Assembly: GCF_037055325.1 (NCBI RefSeq)
Contig: NZ_CP146373.1
Location: 3,038,001-3,102,000 of the forward strand
Reading direction: 5' to 3'
Length of the DNA: 64,000 bases
DNA from: Arachnia propionica
Lineage (GTDB): Bacteria; Actinomycetota; Actinomycetes; Propionibacteriales; Propionibacteriaceae
Part shown: piece by piece, positions 52,301 to 60,574 of the stretch
Numbering within the stretch: the first letter of the stretch is position 1
Layout: each line of letters begins with the position of its first letter
The notes under the pieces: generated by a model
What the model was told of the DNA's origin: nothing
Database searches by the model: none
The model's input: only the letters and a program-made list of their open reading frames with translations
Translations under genes and position numbers: made by a program

Positions 52301-54041
52301 CAGCTACGACCACACCTGCATCATCTGGAACCCCCACACCGGAAAGAAACTCACCACCCTCACCGACCACACCGACTGGGTAACCGGAGTCGCCTGGCAC
52401 CCGGACGGCACCCGTATCGCCACCACCAGCTACGACCACACCTGCATCATCTGGAACCCCCACACAGGGGAGAAAACCACCACCCTCACCGACCACACCG
52501 ACTGGGTAACTAGGGTCGCCTGGAGCCCCGACGGCACCCACCTCGCCACCACCAGCTACGACCACACCTGCATCATCTGGAACCCCCACACAGGGGAGAA
52601 ACTCACCACCCTCACCGACCACACCAGCCGGGTGACCGGAGTCGCCTGGAACCCCGACGGCAGTCTCGTCGGCACCACCAGCTACGACCACACCTGCATC
52701 ATCTGGAACCCCCACACAGGGGAGAAACTCACCACCCTCACCGACCACACCGACTGGGTAACTAGGGTCGCCTGGAGCCCCGACGGCACCCACCTCGCCA
52801 CCACCAGCTACGACCACACCTGCATCATCTGGAACCCCCACACAGGGGAGAAACTCACCACCCTCACCGACCACACCAGCCGGGTGACCGAAGTCGCCTG
52901 GAACCCCGACGGCAGTCTCGTCGGCACCACCAGCTACGACCACACCTGCATCATCTGGAACCCCCACACAGGGGAGAAACTCACCACCCTCACCGGCCAC
53001 ACCAGCCTGGTGACCGGAGTCGCCTGGCACCCCACCGATAACCTCATAGCCACCACCAGCTACGACCACACTTGCATCATCTGGAACCCCCACACCGGAA
53101 AGAAACTCACCACCCTCACCGACCACACCGACTGGGTAACCGGAGTCGCCTGGCACCCAGATGGCACCCGTATCGCCACCACCAGCTACGACCACACCTG
53201 CATCATCTGGAACCCCCACACAGGGGAGAAAACCACCACCCTCACCGACCACACTGGCGCAGTAACCAGGGCCGCTTGGCACCCCACCGAAGACCTCATC
53301 GCCACTACCAGCCACGATGGCACCTGCATCATCTGGAACCTCCACACCGGCGAGAAAACCACCACCCTCACCAGCCACACCAGCCGGGCAACCGGAGTCA
53401 CTTGGCGCCCTTCAAAGAACCTCATCGCCACTACCAGCCACGATGGCACCTGCATCATCTGGAACCCCAACACCGCCCAGAAACTCACGACCCTCACCGA
53501 CCACACCGCCGCCGTCACAGGGGTCGCCTGGCACCCCGACGGCACCCGGATCGCCACCACCAGCACCGACAGCACCTGCATCATCTGGAACCACGAAACC
53601 GGAGAGAGAATCCTCACCCTCACCGACCACACCGCCGCCGTCACAGGGGTCGCCTGGAGCCCCGACGGCACCCACCTCGCCACCGCCAGCAACGACCGCA
53701 CCTGCATCATCTGGAACCCCCACGCTGGCGAAAAGATCACCACCCTCACCGACCACACCCGCGCCGTGACCGCGATCGCCTGGCACCCCACCGACGACCT
53801 CATCGCCACCACCGACGCCTCGGGACTGATCCGAATCTCCCACCTCGACGGCACCCTGGAACGCGCCTTCATCTCCGTGCGACCCCGCACCCCCGAAGTG
53901 GAAAGCTACGCCAGCTGGACCCCCGCAGGCCTCGATGTCCTGGAAGGAGAAGCCTGGCGAGTGCTGCGCGTCCCGGAACCAGGGGGCGGGAGCAGGCGCC
54001 TCGAACTGCCGGGCCTGTCCTACGAACCACCGACCGACTGA
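49326..54041 (+). CDS. STAND immune protein: PNP-nucleosidase, NACHT, pentapeptide repeats, WD40
   Basis: A 1571-residue protein from ATG 49326 (GAAGGTGATC upstream). Residues 1-120 are helical and unassigned. About 128-365 is a PNP/MTAN-fold domain with the nucleoside-site GGEMEGSG (Glu310) and catalytic-Asp motif KAICDWA (Asp333). About 450-750 is NACHT, with Walker A GEYGMGKT at 456-463 and Walker B VIFDGLDE at 539-546. About 870-940 are pentapeptide repeats, and 972-1517 are 13 WD repeats plus a terminal half-blade. Known relatives: PNP-type effectors in bacterial antiphage systems can hydrolyse ATP. The inferred role is abortive infection triggered by a phage ligand bound to the WD40 part. 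Confidence 0.88.
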   Translation: MPVLQDFDVRRCLKKLPLPEHLKNLAEDTASLLDSEGRVSMLRVAKMLRYDDAAWRIRKLQELRTQIERLSEEKHLQFSLKLPDSWDINLEAQFLCFEGLDDYLPAVRAPHPEATPLTENIVSDIDSDARPVAVLLTFNEHEAHKVWDTFGHSRRELPKEGVTYYELDEVGGFRVIHGHSRHQGPLGAQLSAAKAIEHWRPEALIAVGIAFGVKEEKHHIGDVLVSTGVLDYESARVEPDGTFTPRGETLPTSQELADRVEDLNLRRAEVRDLPTIHMGTIVSGAKLVDNKEYRDNLASLHSTVIGGEMEGSGILTACKEKKVDVIVIKAICDWAAHKNNPSKEDDQKKASKNAAIVARAILERGHLQNETAKQRRRLRELENPTSTTPRCPDVLKMGEHDKVLEEERLIRDSRASAVDLDPKAAPGIPAQGTPVVDAMLDWAANPTEPRLFALLGEYGMGKTVSCQHFIRELTERRKASPTLPMPLYFNLKNVADARLADRLEDLVVTCMREEWLPKYSPHHTWQAFTSWLAAGPCVVIFDGLDEMLVKLDNTQGLSFLSRLLNVLQLLDDEDANRQIRLVLSCRTQYFKTLDDQRSVFPGRDRENLNADSYRTMILLPLGDDQIRRYLEIALPGSDIAHIMDLVASVHNLPELVARPYTLQLVAEHIPEIERDRANGKPVFGVTLYKAMVKSWLARDKGKHFIDPERKNAFMAELAAWLWREKKTTAPAEDVETIFRRWVRGDEDLSDINPSALTKSDKDKLYEDLRTATFLTRQDDERGSTFRFAHTSLQEYFLACYLLDAIQRDDRSRWAMRVPSAETLDFLGQLLAGAQDPELMDTLVSWKTPYLEQASELLLRYTFTARKRDYPAPNLARIDLSGAHLDDWDFLGTPDNPLNLAEANFTNTSLRRTAFSHANLTGAHFTNAVLNQSTFRNCTTRHTDWHDALHPGAAWHTPIQGIPTGIETGLYPGHTSRVTGVAWHPNGDLIATTSYDHTCIIWNPHTGKKLTTLTDHTDWVTGVAWHPDGTRIATTSYDHTCIIWNPHTGEKTTTLTDHTDWVTRVAWSPDGTHLATTSYDHTCIIWNPHTGEKLTTLTDHTSRVTGVAWNPDGSLVGTTSYDHTCIIWNPHTGEKLTTLTDHTDWVTRVAWSPDGTHLATTSYDHTCIIWNPHTGEKLTTLTDHTSRVTEVAWNPDGSLVGTTSYDHTCIIWNPHTGEKLTTLTGHTSLVTGVAWHPTDNLIATTSYDHTCIIWNPHTGKKLTTLTDHTDWVTGVAWHPDGTRIATTSYDHTCIIWNPHTGEKTTTLTDHTGAVTRAAWHPTEDLIATTSHDGTCIIWNLHTGEKTTTLTSHTSRATGVTWRPSKNLIATTSHDGTCIIWNPNTAQKLTTLTDHTAAVTGVAWHPDGTRIATTSTDSTCIIWNHETGERILTLTDHTAAVTGVAWSPDGTHLATASNDRTCIIWNPHAGEKITTLTDHTRAVTAIAWHPTDDLIATTDASGLIRISHLDGTLERAFISVRPRTPEVESYASWTPAGLDVLEGEAWRVLRVPEPGGGSRRLELPGLSYEPPTD
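52239..53876 (+). repeat. Thirteen tandem 126-bp repeats encoding WD40 blades
   Basis: Units begin at 52239, 52365, 52491, 52617, 52743, 52869, 52995, 53121, 53247, 53373, 53499, 53625 and 53751, each exactly 126 bp (42 codons) apart. Units 3+4 (52491-52742) and 5+6 (52743-52994) are almost identical 252-bp blocks, differing at one codon by eye. Units 7+8 resemble units 1+2. Differences are concentrated around the residues after the His-Thr (DWV, SRV, AAV). Confidence 0.93.
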
Positions 54042-54490
54042 GGCGACGGGCTCCCGACCCTCGGGCACCCATCCCACAATGATTTCAACTCGGGCCGTTC
54101 CTTCGTCATATCCGCGCCGACTCAATCACTTTTCCGAAAAACTGCGGAAAAAATAGATTTCTTGTCAGACTTTCAGTCATTACATTACGCCAACCCCGAC
54201 TCGGGATGAGCCCATGAGCTTGAGGTTATTTGCCGTTCAACTTCCGGCGCGCTTGGGAACGACGGCCACGTCATCGACGGCATTACCTGCTTCAATCGTT
54301 CGGATACCTTCAGACACACCGAAAATTCCCCCAATCAGCCCCCGGCACAAAAAATCATCATATGATCATCAGTAATGCGCAGTTCTTGCTCATGGCGCTG
54401 TGTTGTACTGCCACCACCCGGACGTGCAGACACTCGTCATCCGCTCTACAGAACTGCGCACTTCTTGATCTCGACGCAAGGGGGTATCAC
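54042..54490 (+). other. Intergenic region with terminator and inverted repeats
   Basis: This 450-bp gap separates the immune gene from the next sugar cluster. TTTTCCG at 54130-54136 pairs with CGGAAAA at 54145-54151 and is followed by A/T-rich sequence, a probable terminator. Further on, TGCGCAGTTCT at 54376-54386 is inverted as AGAACTGCGCA at 54450-54460. The region is AT-richer than its neighbours and may hold the promoter of the following genes. No gene is supported. Confidence 0.5.
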
Positions 54491-55315
54491 ATGCACACCC
54501 GGCCACACATCCCACGCGTGTCTGTCATCATCCCGACCAAGGATGAGGCCAAGAACTTGGAGGTACTGCTCCCCGACATGCCCGACGTCTACGAGGTGGT
54601 TCTCGTGGACGCGGGGTCGCAGGACGGCACCATAGACGTCGCACGCAATCACTTGTCCAATCTTCAGATCGTCCACCAGACCCGCACCGGCAAGGGCAAT
54701 GCCCTGATCTGCGGCATGCACGCCGCCACCGGCGACATTCTCGTTACCCTCGACGCCGACGGCTCAGCCGATCCGTGCGAGATCCCCGCGTTCGTCGACG
54801 CACTCATCGATGGCGCGGATTTCGCGAAGGGATCGCGGTACATGCCGGGCGGGGGCTCCGTGGACCTGACCCGTCTACGTTCAGCCGGCAACTGGGGCCT
54901 GAACGTCTTGAGCAACCTCAGCCTGGGCACAAAATTCACCGACCTGTGCTACGGCTACAACGCATTCTGGAAGAGCATCGTCCCGGCCCTGAACCTGCCC
55001 GACCCGGATCTGCCCCAACCCGCAGACGGGAGCCGCATCTGGGGCGACGGCTTCGAGATCGAGACGCTCATCACGGTTCGCGCCGCACAGGCGGGCCTGG
55101 CGGTCACCGAGGTGCCCAGCTTTGAGCTGAGCCGCATCCACGGTGAGAGCAACCTGCGTACCTTCGCCGACGGACAACGGGTGCTGCGCACCATCACCAC
55201 CGAGACGGCCCGCAACGGTCGCGCCAAACGCACCCGACTGGTCGCCGCCCCGGCGCGCCACCACCTGCCCACCTGCCGCCTGCGCTCACGTGAGTGGGAA
55301 CACGTACATGTCTGA
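54491..55315 (+). CDS. Glycosyltransferase family 2 (dolichyl-phosphate-sugar synthase-like)
   Basis: A 274-residue GT-A enzyme from ATG 54491. VSVIIPTKDEAKNLEVLLPD begins the fold. LVDAGSQDGTIDVA and LDADGSADP (the DxD-like metal site) follow, then ADFAKGSRYMPGGG and LCYGYNAFWK. The layout resembles polyprenyl-phosphate sugar transferases, though without membrane spans. It overlaps the next gene by 8 bp. Confidence 0.85.
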   Translation: MHTRPHIPRVSVIIPTKDEAKNLEVLLPDMPDVYEVVLVDAGSQDGTIDVARNHLSNLQIVHQTRTGKGNALICGMHAATGDILVTLDADGSADPCEIPAFVDALIDGADFAKGSRYMPGGGSVDLTRLRSAGNWGLNVLSNLSLGTKFTDLCYGYNAFWKSIVPALNLPDPDLPQPADGSRIWGDGFEIETLITVRAAQAGLAVTEVPSFELSRIHGESNLRTFADGQRVLRTITTETARNGRAKRTRLVAAPARHHLPTCRLRSREWEHVHV

Positions 55316-56342
55316 CGACCCTTCCGGATCTTCTGCGGACGACAACGGTCACGCCCTAGAAAGCGTCACCGTTGTCGTCTGCGCCTACACACTGGACCGT
55401 TGGACGGACCTCCGCGACGGCGTGCTGGAGGCCGCCCGTCAACTCGAAGCCTCCGGACGTACCGGACGCGTGCTCGTGGTCGTCGACCACAACGACGACC
55501 TCCTCACCAAGGCGGGTGAGCTTTCGGGTCCCTTGGTGGATGTCGTGGCGAACACTCGTAGACGGGGTCTGTCCGGGGGCCGGAACACGGCAATCGGACT
55601 CGTCGACACAGATGTGATCGTTTTTCTCGACGACGATGCCACCCCCGAATCCGGTTGGCTCGAACACCTCCTGGTCCCCTTCACGGATCAGGAGGTGCTT
55701 ATCACTGGTGGCGCCGCCACACCCCGCTGGCCCGACGGAGCCACCCGGCCCGTCTCGCTGCCCGAGGCCCGCAGTGGCCGGGGTGAATTGGACTGGGTGG
55801 TCGGTTGCACCTACGAGGGACAACCCACCACTCTCGCCCCGGTGCGCAACGTCATGGGATGCAACATGGCGTTTCGGACCAGCGTGTTCGACACCGCCGG
55901 GCTGTTCGGCGAGGACCTCGGTCGCGTGGGTCGCGTGCCGTACGGCTGCGAGGAGACCGAGCTGTGCATCCGCGCGACCCGCCACCATCCCAACGCCACG
56001 ATCCTCTTTGAACCACAAAGCCGGGTGCGGCACCACGTCAGCTCCGACCGCCTCACGTGGAGCTACCTGTGGCGTCGCTCCTACGCCGAAGGCATCTCGA
56101 AAGCCGCCGTGAGTGAACGCACCACACGCAAGGCGTCGCTGTCCACGGAGATGTCCTACGCCACGCGCGTCCTGCCGCGTGGTTTCCTGCGGGAACTGTT
56201 CTCGGCCCCCCGCACACGCGGGCGCGGTCTGGGGGGAGCATTCGCGATCGCATCCGCGTTCGTGATGACCGGTATCGGCTACGTCGTCGGGCACTTCGCC
56301 ATTCGACGGCGTCGACGCAAGCAGGAAGGAAACCCTCGGTGA
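55308..56342 (+). CDS. Glycosyltransferase family 2
   Basis: A 344-residue protein from ATG 55308. The N-terminal GT-A domain has TVVVCAYTLDRWTDL, VVVDHNDDL, RGLSGGRNTAIG and IVFLDDDATPESGWLE with the metal-binding acidic cluster. A hydrophobic C-terminal segment at about residues 310-330 followed by basic residues suggests membrane anchoring. It probably works on the same glycan as the coupled genes around it. Confidence 0.87.
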   Translation: MSDDPSGSSADDNGHALESVTVVVCAYTLDRWTDLRDGVLEAARQLEASGRTGRVLVVVDHNDDLLTKAGELSGPLVDVVANTRRRGLSGGRNTAIGLVDTDVIVFLDDDATPESGWLEHLLVPFTDQEVLITGGAATPRWPDGATRPVSLPEARSGRGELDWVVGCTYEGQPTTLAPVRNVMGCNMAFRTSVFDTAGLFGEDLGRVGRVPYGCEETELCIRATRHHPNATILFEPQSRVRHHVSSDRLTWSYLWRRSYAEGISKAAVSERTTRKASLSTEMSYATRVLPRGFLRELFSAPRTRGRGLGGAFAIASAFVMTGIGYVVGHFAIRRRRRKQEGNPR

Positions 56343-57583
56343 GTATCACCTGCCGCCTGTGCGGCAACAGCAAACTCATCTCCGTGCTCGACCTCGGTGC
56401 CAGCCCGCCATGCGAATCTTTCCTGTCCGAGGAACAGCTCGACCTTCCCGAGGCGACCTACCCGCTTCACCTCCGGCTGTGCCCCGACTGCCTGCTGCTG
56501 CAGATTCCGGCCCTCATCACACCGGAGGACACCTTCGGCGGCGACTACGCCTACCACTCCTCCTACTCCACTTCGTGGGTCGAGCACGCCCGAAGGTTCG
56601 TCGACCAGGCCGTGGATGCCCTAGGCCTCGACCCGGACGGTTTCGTCGTCGAAGTGGCGGCCAACGACGGATACCTGCTCCAGCACGTCGTGAACCGCGG
56701 CATCCGCTGCCTGGGCATCGAACCGAGCGTCAACTGCAGCGAAGCGGCCCGCGCCAAGGGCATTCCCATGCTGAGGGCCTTCCTCGACGAAGCGCTGGCG
56801 GCCAGGGTGCGCGACGAACACGGCCCGGCTGATCTCGTCGTCGCCAACAACGTTTTCGCACACATCCCCGACATCACCGGTTTCGCCGCAGGGCTGCGGG
56901 AACTGGTCGCCGACACCGGGCGGGTGTCCATCGAAGTTCACCACGCGCTGTCGCTGATCACCGCCGCACAGTTCGACACCATCTATCATGAGCACTTCCA
57001 GTACTGGACGGTACTCGCCGCCCGACATGGGCTCGCGGCAGGCGGACTGAGGCTCGTCGACGTGGAGCTGTTGCCCACGCACGGCGGTTCAATCCGGCTG
57101 TGGGCGGTGCCCAAGGAAGCGGATGTCTCCGAACATCCACGGGTGGCGGAGGTCGAGGCGGTGGAGAGAACCGCCGGACTCGACAGCCCGGACGGCTACC
57201 TCGGTCTCGCTGAGCGGGTCGCCGGGATCCGCGACGACCTGGTCTCGTTCCTGATCGAGGCTCGGCGGGCAGGTCGGCGGGTGGTCGCGTACGGTGCACC
57301 TGGGAAGGGCAACACCCTCCTCAACTACTGCGGCATCCTCCCCGATCTGCTGGCCTACGCCGCGGACCGCAACACCTTCAAACACGGTCGATACACCCCC
57401 GGTACCCGCATTCCGGTGGTGTCTCCGGAGCACCTCATCGAGGACTGTCCCGACGACGTGCTCGTGCTGCCGTGGAACCTCCGCGACGAGATCACCGCCC
57501 AGCTGACGGCCACCCTGAGGCCCGGCACCCGGCTCGTGTGGCCACTGCCCGAACTTGAAGTCGAAACCCTGGGACAACAATGA
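56339..57583 (+). CDS. NDP-hexose C-methyltransferase family protein
   Basis: A 414-residue protein with GTG start overlapping the previous stop. The N-terminal zinc-binding domain has CRLCG and CPDC. The central SAM-binding domain has VVEVAANDGYLLQHVVNRG and GIEPSVNC. The C-terminal domain has VVAYGAPGKGNTLLNYCGI. This three-part architecture is shared with sugar C-methyltransferases such as TylCIII. It may methylate a nucleotide-activated deoxysugar; the substrate is not identifiable. Confidence 0.85.
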   Translation: MSITCRLCGNSKLISVLDLGASPPCESFLSEEQLDLPEATYPLHLRLCPDCLLLQIPALITPEDTFGGDYAYHSSYSTSWVEHARRFVDQAVDALGLDPDGFVVEVAANDGYLLQHVVNRGIRCLGIEPSVNCSEAARAKGIPMLRAFLDEALAARVRDEHGPADLVVANNVFAHIPDITGFAAGLRELVADTGRVSIEVHHALSLITAAQFDTIYHEHFQYWTVLAARHGLAAGGLRLVDVELLPTHGGSIRLWAVPKEADVSEHPRVAEVEAVERTAGLDSPDGYLGLAERVAGIRDDLVSFLIEARRAGRRVVAYGAPGKGNTLLNYCGILPDLLAYAADRNTFKHGRYTPGTRIPVVSPEHLIEDCPDDVLVLPWNLRDEITAQLTATLRPGTRLVWPLPELEVETLGQQ

Positions 57584-58320
57584 AAGTCGTACTCTTCTGT
57601 GGCGGTCACGGCATGCGCATGCTCGGATGGAGCGGCGAAGGGCTACCCAAACCGCTCCAGCTCGTCGGCGATCTTCCCCTGGTGGTGCATGTGATGAGTC
57701 ACTACGCCGCCTACGGCCACACCGATTTCGTGCTGTGCCTCGGTCACGCCGCCGACCAGATCCAGGAAGCGGTGGCGAGCGTGGTCGCGAACCATCCGCG
57801 GGCCCGGCATTGGCACGTCGACTACCTCGACACCGGCCCGGACACCCTGATCGGCGACCGCCTGAGACTGGCTCGACCCTTCATCGCCGACGAGGAGATG
57901 TTCTTCGCGAACTACTCCGACGTGCTCACCGACGTCTCCCTCGACGACATGGTAGAGCGCATGAAGGCCACCCCTGACGCCGTGGCGATGATGCTGTCGG
58001 TGCGCCCACACGCCACTTTCCACGTGATCAACACCCGTGAGGATGACACCGTCTCCGGATTCCACCTCCTGGAGGAGCTTCCGATTCGCGCAAACGGCGG
58101 CTACCTCATCATGCGCCAGTCGTTCTTCGACCACCTCGGCGGCGGTCGCGACCTGAACGCCGCATTCGCGGAGCTCCTGCCCGCCCGGCGGCTGATCGCC
58201 TACCGGCACGACGGGTTCTGGCTGCCCGCCGACACCTTCAAGGAACGCGCGTTCTTGGACGCGATGTACGATTCCGGAAACGTGCCGTGGGGTCGTCGCG
58301 GCATGGTGACGGTGCCATGA
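57580..58320 (+). CDS. Sugar-1-phosphate nucleotidyltransferase (RfbF-like)
   Basis: A 246-residue protein coupled by ATGA. VVLFCGGHGMRMLGWSGEGLPKPL holds the nucleotide-binding loop (split here: CGGHGMRM and GLPKPLQLVGDLPLV), and FFANYSDVLTDVSL the metal-binding Asp. FWLPADTFKERAFLD near the end resembles glucose-1-phosphate cytidylyltransferases. It activates a sugar 1-phosphate with an NTP, probably CTP. Confidence 0.85.
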   Translation: MKVVLFCGGHGMRMLGWSGEGLPKPLQLVGDLPLVVHVMSHYAAYGHTDFVLCLGHAADQIQEAVASVVANHPRARHWHVDYLDTGPDTLIGDRLRLARPFIADEEMFFANYSDVLTDVSLDDMVERMKATPDAVAMMLSVRPHATFHVINTREDDTVSGFHLLEELPIRANGGYLIMRQSFFDHLGGGRDLNAAFAELLPARRLIAYRHDGFWLPADTFKERAFLDAMYDSGNVPWGRRGMVTVP

Positions 58321-58964
58321 TCCTCGAACCGGTACACCACCTGATGCTGGCGGGGGCGCACTGCGACGACATCGCGATCGGAGCAGGCGCCACCGTCCGT
58401 ATGCTGTGCGAGGCCACCCCCAGGATGCGTGTGACGGCCCTGGTCCTCACCGGCGCGGGAACCGTCCGCGAGGACGAGGAACGAGCTGCCCTGGCGGAGC
58501 TGTGCGCCGGGGCGGACCTCGACGTGCGGGTCGCCGATTTTCCCGACAACCGGCTCCCGGCCCACTGGGGCGAGGTGAAACAGGCCGTCGTGGCGCTGCG
58601 TGAAACGGGAGAACCGGACCTGGTGATCGGTCCCCAGCACGGTGACGCACACCAGGACCACCGGCTCGTCGCCGAGCTGCTGGCCCAGGCTTTCCGCCGC
58701 CAACCGGTGTGGGGATACGAGATCGCAAAGTACGAACCCGACCTGCCCACCCCGGCCACATTCGTGCCCGTTCCCGACGAGGTGGCACACCTCAAAGCCG
58801 ACGTCATCACCCGCCACTACCCCAGCCAGGCCGAGGGACATCCCTGGTTCGACGCGGAGGCGTTCACCGCGCTCATGAGGCTGCGCGGCATCCACTGCAA
58901 CCACCGGTACGCCGAGGCTTTCGTCGTGCCCACCACCACCGTGAAGATCGGAGTTCCCACATGA
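58317..58964 (+). CDS. PIG-L (LmbE-like) deacetylase
   Basis: A 215-residue protein coupled by ATGA. AGAHCDDIAIGAGATVRML is the zinc-binding AHxDD motif, and GDAHQDHRLVAELL provides the third ligand. It removes an acetyl group from an amino sugar. It belongs to the same family as the product of 10504 but is distinct in sequence. Confidence 0.88.
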   Translation: MILEPVHHLMLAGAHCDDIAIGAGATVRMLCEATPRMRVTALVLTGAGTVREDEERAALAELCAGADLDVRVADFPDNRLPAHWGEVKQAVVALRETGEPDLVIGPQHGDAHQDHRLVAELLAQAFRRQPVWGYEIAKYEPDLPTPATFVPVPDEVAHLKADVITRHYPSQAEGHPWFDAEAFTALMRLRGIHCNHRYAEAFVVPTTTVKIGVPT

Positions 58965-59980
58965 AGGTCCTGCTCACCGGCCACCAGGGCTACCTCGGCA
59001 CCGTCATGGCCCCGGTGCTACGCGCAGCGGGCCACGATGTCACCGGCCTCGACGTCGGCTGGTTCGCCGACTGCGTGCTCGGCCCTGCCCCCGCCGACCC
59101 GCCCGGCCTGCGCCTCGACCTGCGGGACGTGGGCGTCGCCGACCTGGAGGGATTCGACGCGGTCATTCACCTCGCGGCGTTGTCGAACGACCCCCTCGGA
59201 CATCTCGCCCCCGAGATCACCTACGACATCAACCACGCGGCCTCGGTGCGGCTCGCGCGACTCGCGAAACAGGCGGGTGTGGGGCGTTTCCTGTACTCCT
59301 CGACGTGCAGCGTCTACGGCGCGGCAGGCGACGGGCTCGTCGCGGAGGACGCCGACCTGGCGCCGGTCACCCCGTATGCAATCAGCAAGGTGCGGGTCGA
59401 GAAGGACCTCGACGAGCTCACCGACGCGGACTTCTGCACCGTTTCGTTGCGCAACGCCACCGCCTTCGGTTTTTCCCCGCGACTGCGCGCCGACATCGTG
59501 CTCAACAACCTCGTCGGGTACGCCCTGCTGACCGGCCAGGTACTGGTGCTCTCCGACGGCACCCCGTGGCGACCGCTCGTACACGCCGCCGACATCGCCG
59601 AGGTGTTCGCAGCCGCTCTGGTGGCCCCCGCCGATGCGGTGCGGGGTGAGAAGATCAACGTCGGCACCGAGGCCAACAACGTCACCGTCGCGGAGATCGC
59701 GGACGTGGTCGCCGCCGAGACCGGAGCGGCGGTGCGGATCACCGGCGAAGCCGGCAACGACCCGCGTTCCTACCGGGTGGACTTCTCCCGGCTGCGTCGT
59801 CTGCTGCCAGGCGCGAACGTGCGCCGCGGCATCGCCGACGGGGCACGGGAACTGGTCGCCGCCTACCGCGACCACGGCATGACCGAGGACCTGTTCACCC
59901 ACCGGTTCGTGCGACTCGCCCGGATCCGTGAACTGCAGGAATCCTCCCGGATCGACGCCGGGCTCCGGGCCACGACATGA
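58961..59980 (+). CDS. NAD-dependent sugar epimerase/dehydratase (extended SDR)
   Basis: A 339-residue protein coupled by ATGA. LLTGHQGYLGTVMAPVLRAAG is the NAD-binding loop (GxxGxxG), FLYSSTCSVYG and PYAISKVRVE hold the Ser/Tyr/Lys catalytic triad, and RPLVHAADIAEVF is the substrate-site motif. It modifies the nucleotide-sugar made by the preceding genes, but the exact reaction is not identifiable. Confidence 0.87.
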   Translation: MKVLLTGHQGYLGTVMAPVLRAAGHDVTGLDVGWFADCVLGPAPADPPGLRLDLRDVGVADLEGFDAVIHLAALSNDPLGHLAPEITYDINHAASVRLARLAKQAGVGRFLYSSTCSVYGAAGDGLVAEDADLAPVTPYAISKVRVEKDLDELTDADFCTVSLRNATAFGFSPRLRADIVLNNLVGYALLTGQVLVLSDGTPWRPLVHAADIAEVFAAALVAPADAVRGEKINVGTEANNVTVAEIADVVAAETGAAVRITGEAGNDPRSYRVDFSRLRRLLPGANVRRGIADGARELVAAYRDHGMTEDLFTHRFVRLARIRELQESSRIDAGLRATT

Positions 59981-59991
59981 GGCCTCGACGC

Positions 59992-60543
59992 TCAGCAGCT
60001 GCGGAGCCGGGCCACCAGGTCCGCCCAGGAAATCGCCGCGAGGTCGCGGTCGCTCACGATCGGGTCGCCGGGGTGCCACGCGATGCCCAGGTCCGGATCG
60101 TCGTACCGCACCGCGACGTCCTCAGCAGGGTCGTGAGGACGGTCGATCCGGTACTGCACATCCGCGGGGCCTCGCAGCACCTGAAAGCCGACGAGACACC
60201 CGGTCGGGACCCACAACACGACGAAGTCGTGGTCGTCGAGCATCAGCGAGACGTGGGAGCCGAAGGTCGAAGACCCGATGCGCGCATCCACCACGACGCC
60301 GAACACCGCACCGGCGGAGACCCGCATGAGCTTGGACTCGCCGTCGCCCAGCCTACCGTGAAGGCCTCGCAGCACACCGAGGGCCGACCGCGACTGGGAG
60401 TCCTGGGCGTGCTCGCCGAACACCACCCCGTGACGCGCACCAATGGCCGCATCGAAGGTCCTGGTGAACACACCCCGGTCGTCGCGATGCGGGCGGGGAG
60501 TAAACGTCACCACCCCGCTGATACCGGTTTCGCGTACCTCCAT
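59992..60543 (-). CDS. dTDP-4-dehydrorhamnose 3,5-epimerase family protein
   Basis: A 183-residue cupin-fold protein from ATG 60543; starts at 60576 and 60588 are also open but would overlap the divergent gene. RGVFTRTFDAA, LRGLHGRLGDGESKLMRV and LWVPTGCLVGFQVL match the RmlC/RfbC family (R, H and Y sites in order). Residues around the catalytic His are kept. It is encoded opposite to the neighbours, within the sugar cluster. Confidence 0.82.
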   Translation of the reverse strand: MEVRETGISGVVTFTPRPHRDDRGVFTRTFDAAIGARHGVVFGEHAQDSQSRSALGVLRGLHGRLGDGESKLMRVSAGAVFGVVVDARIGSSTFGSHVSLMLDDHDFVVLWVPTGCLVGFQVLRGPADVQYRIDRPHDPAEDVAVRYDDPDLGIAWHPGDPIVSDRDLAAISWADLVARLRSC

Positions 60544-60574
60544 GCCCCCATCATGCCGAAGAAGGAGATCCGAC

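Noticed and set aside
51696-53378. A 560-codon repetitive minus-strand frame opposite the WD40 repeats
   Set aside because: It reads the complement of the 126-bp repeats; regular repetition follows from the sense gene.
52239-53876. Regular repeats suggesting a CRISPR array
   Set aside because: Units of 126 bp are contiguous coding repeats without spacers, and no cas genes are present.
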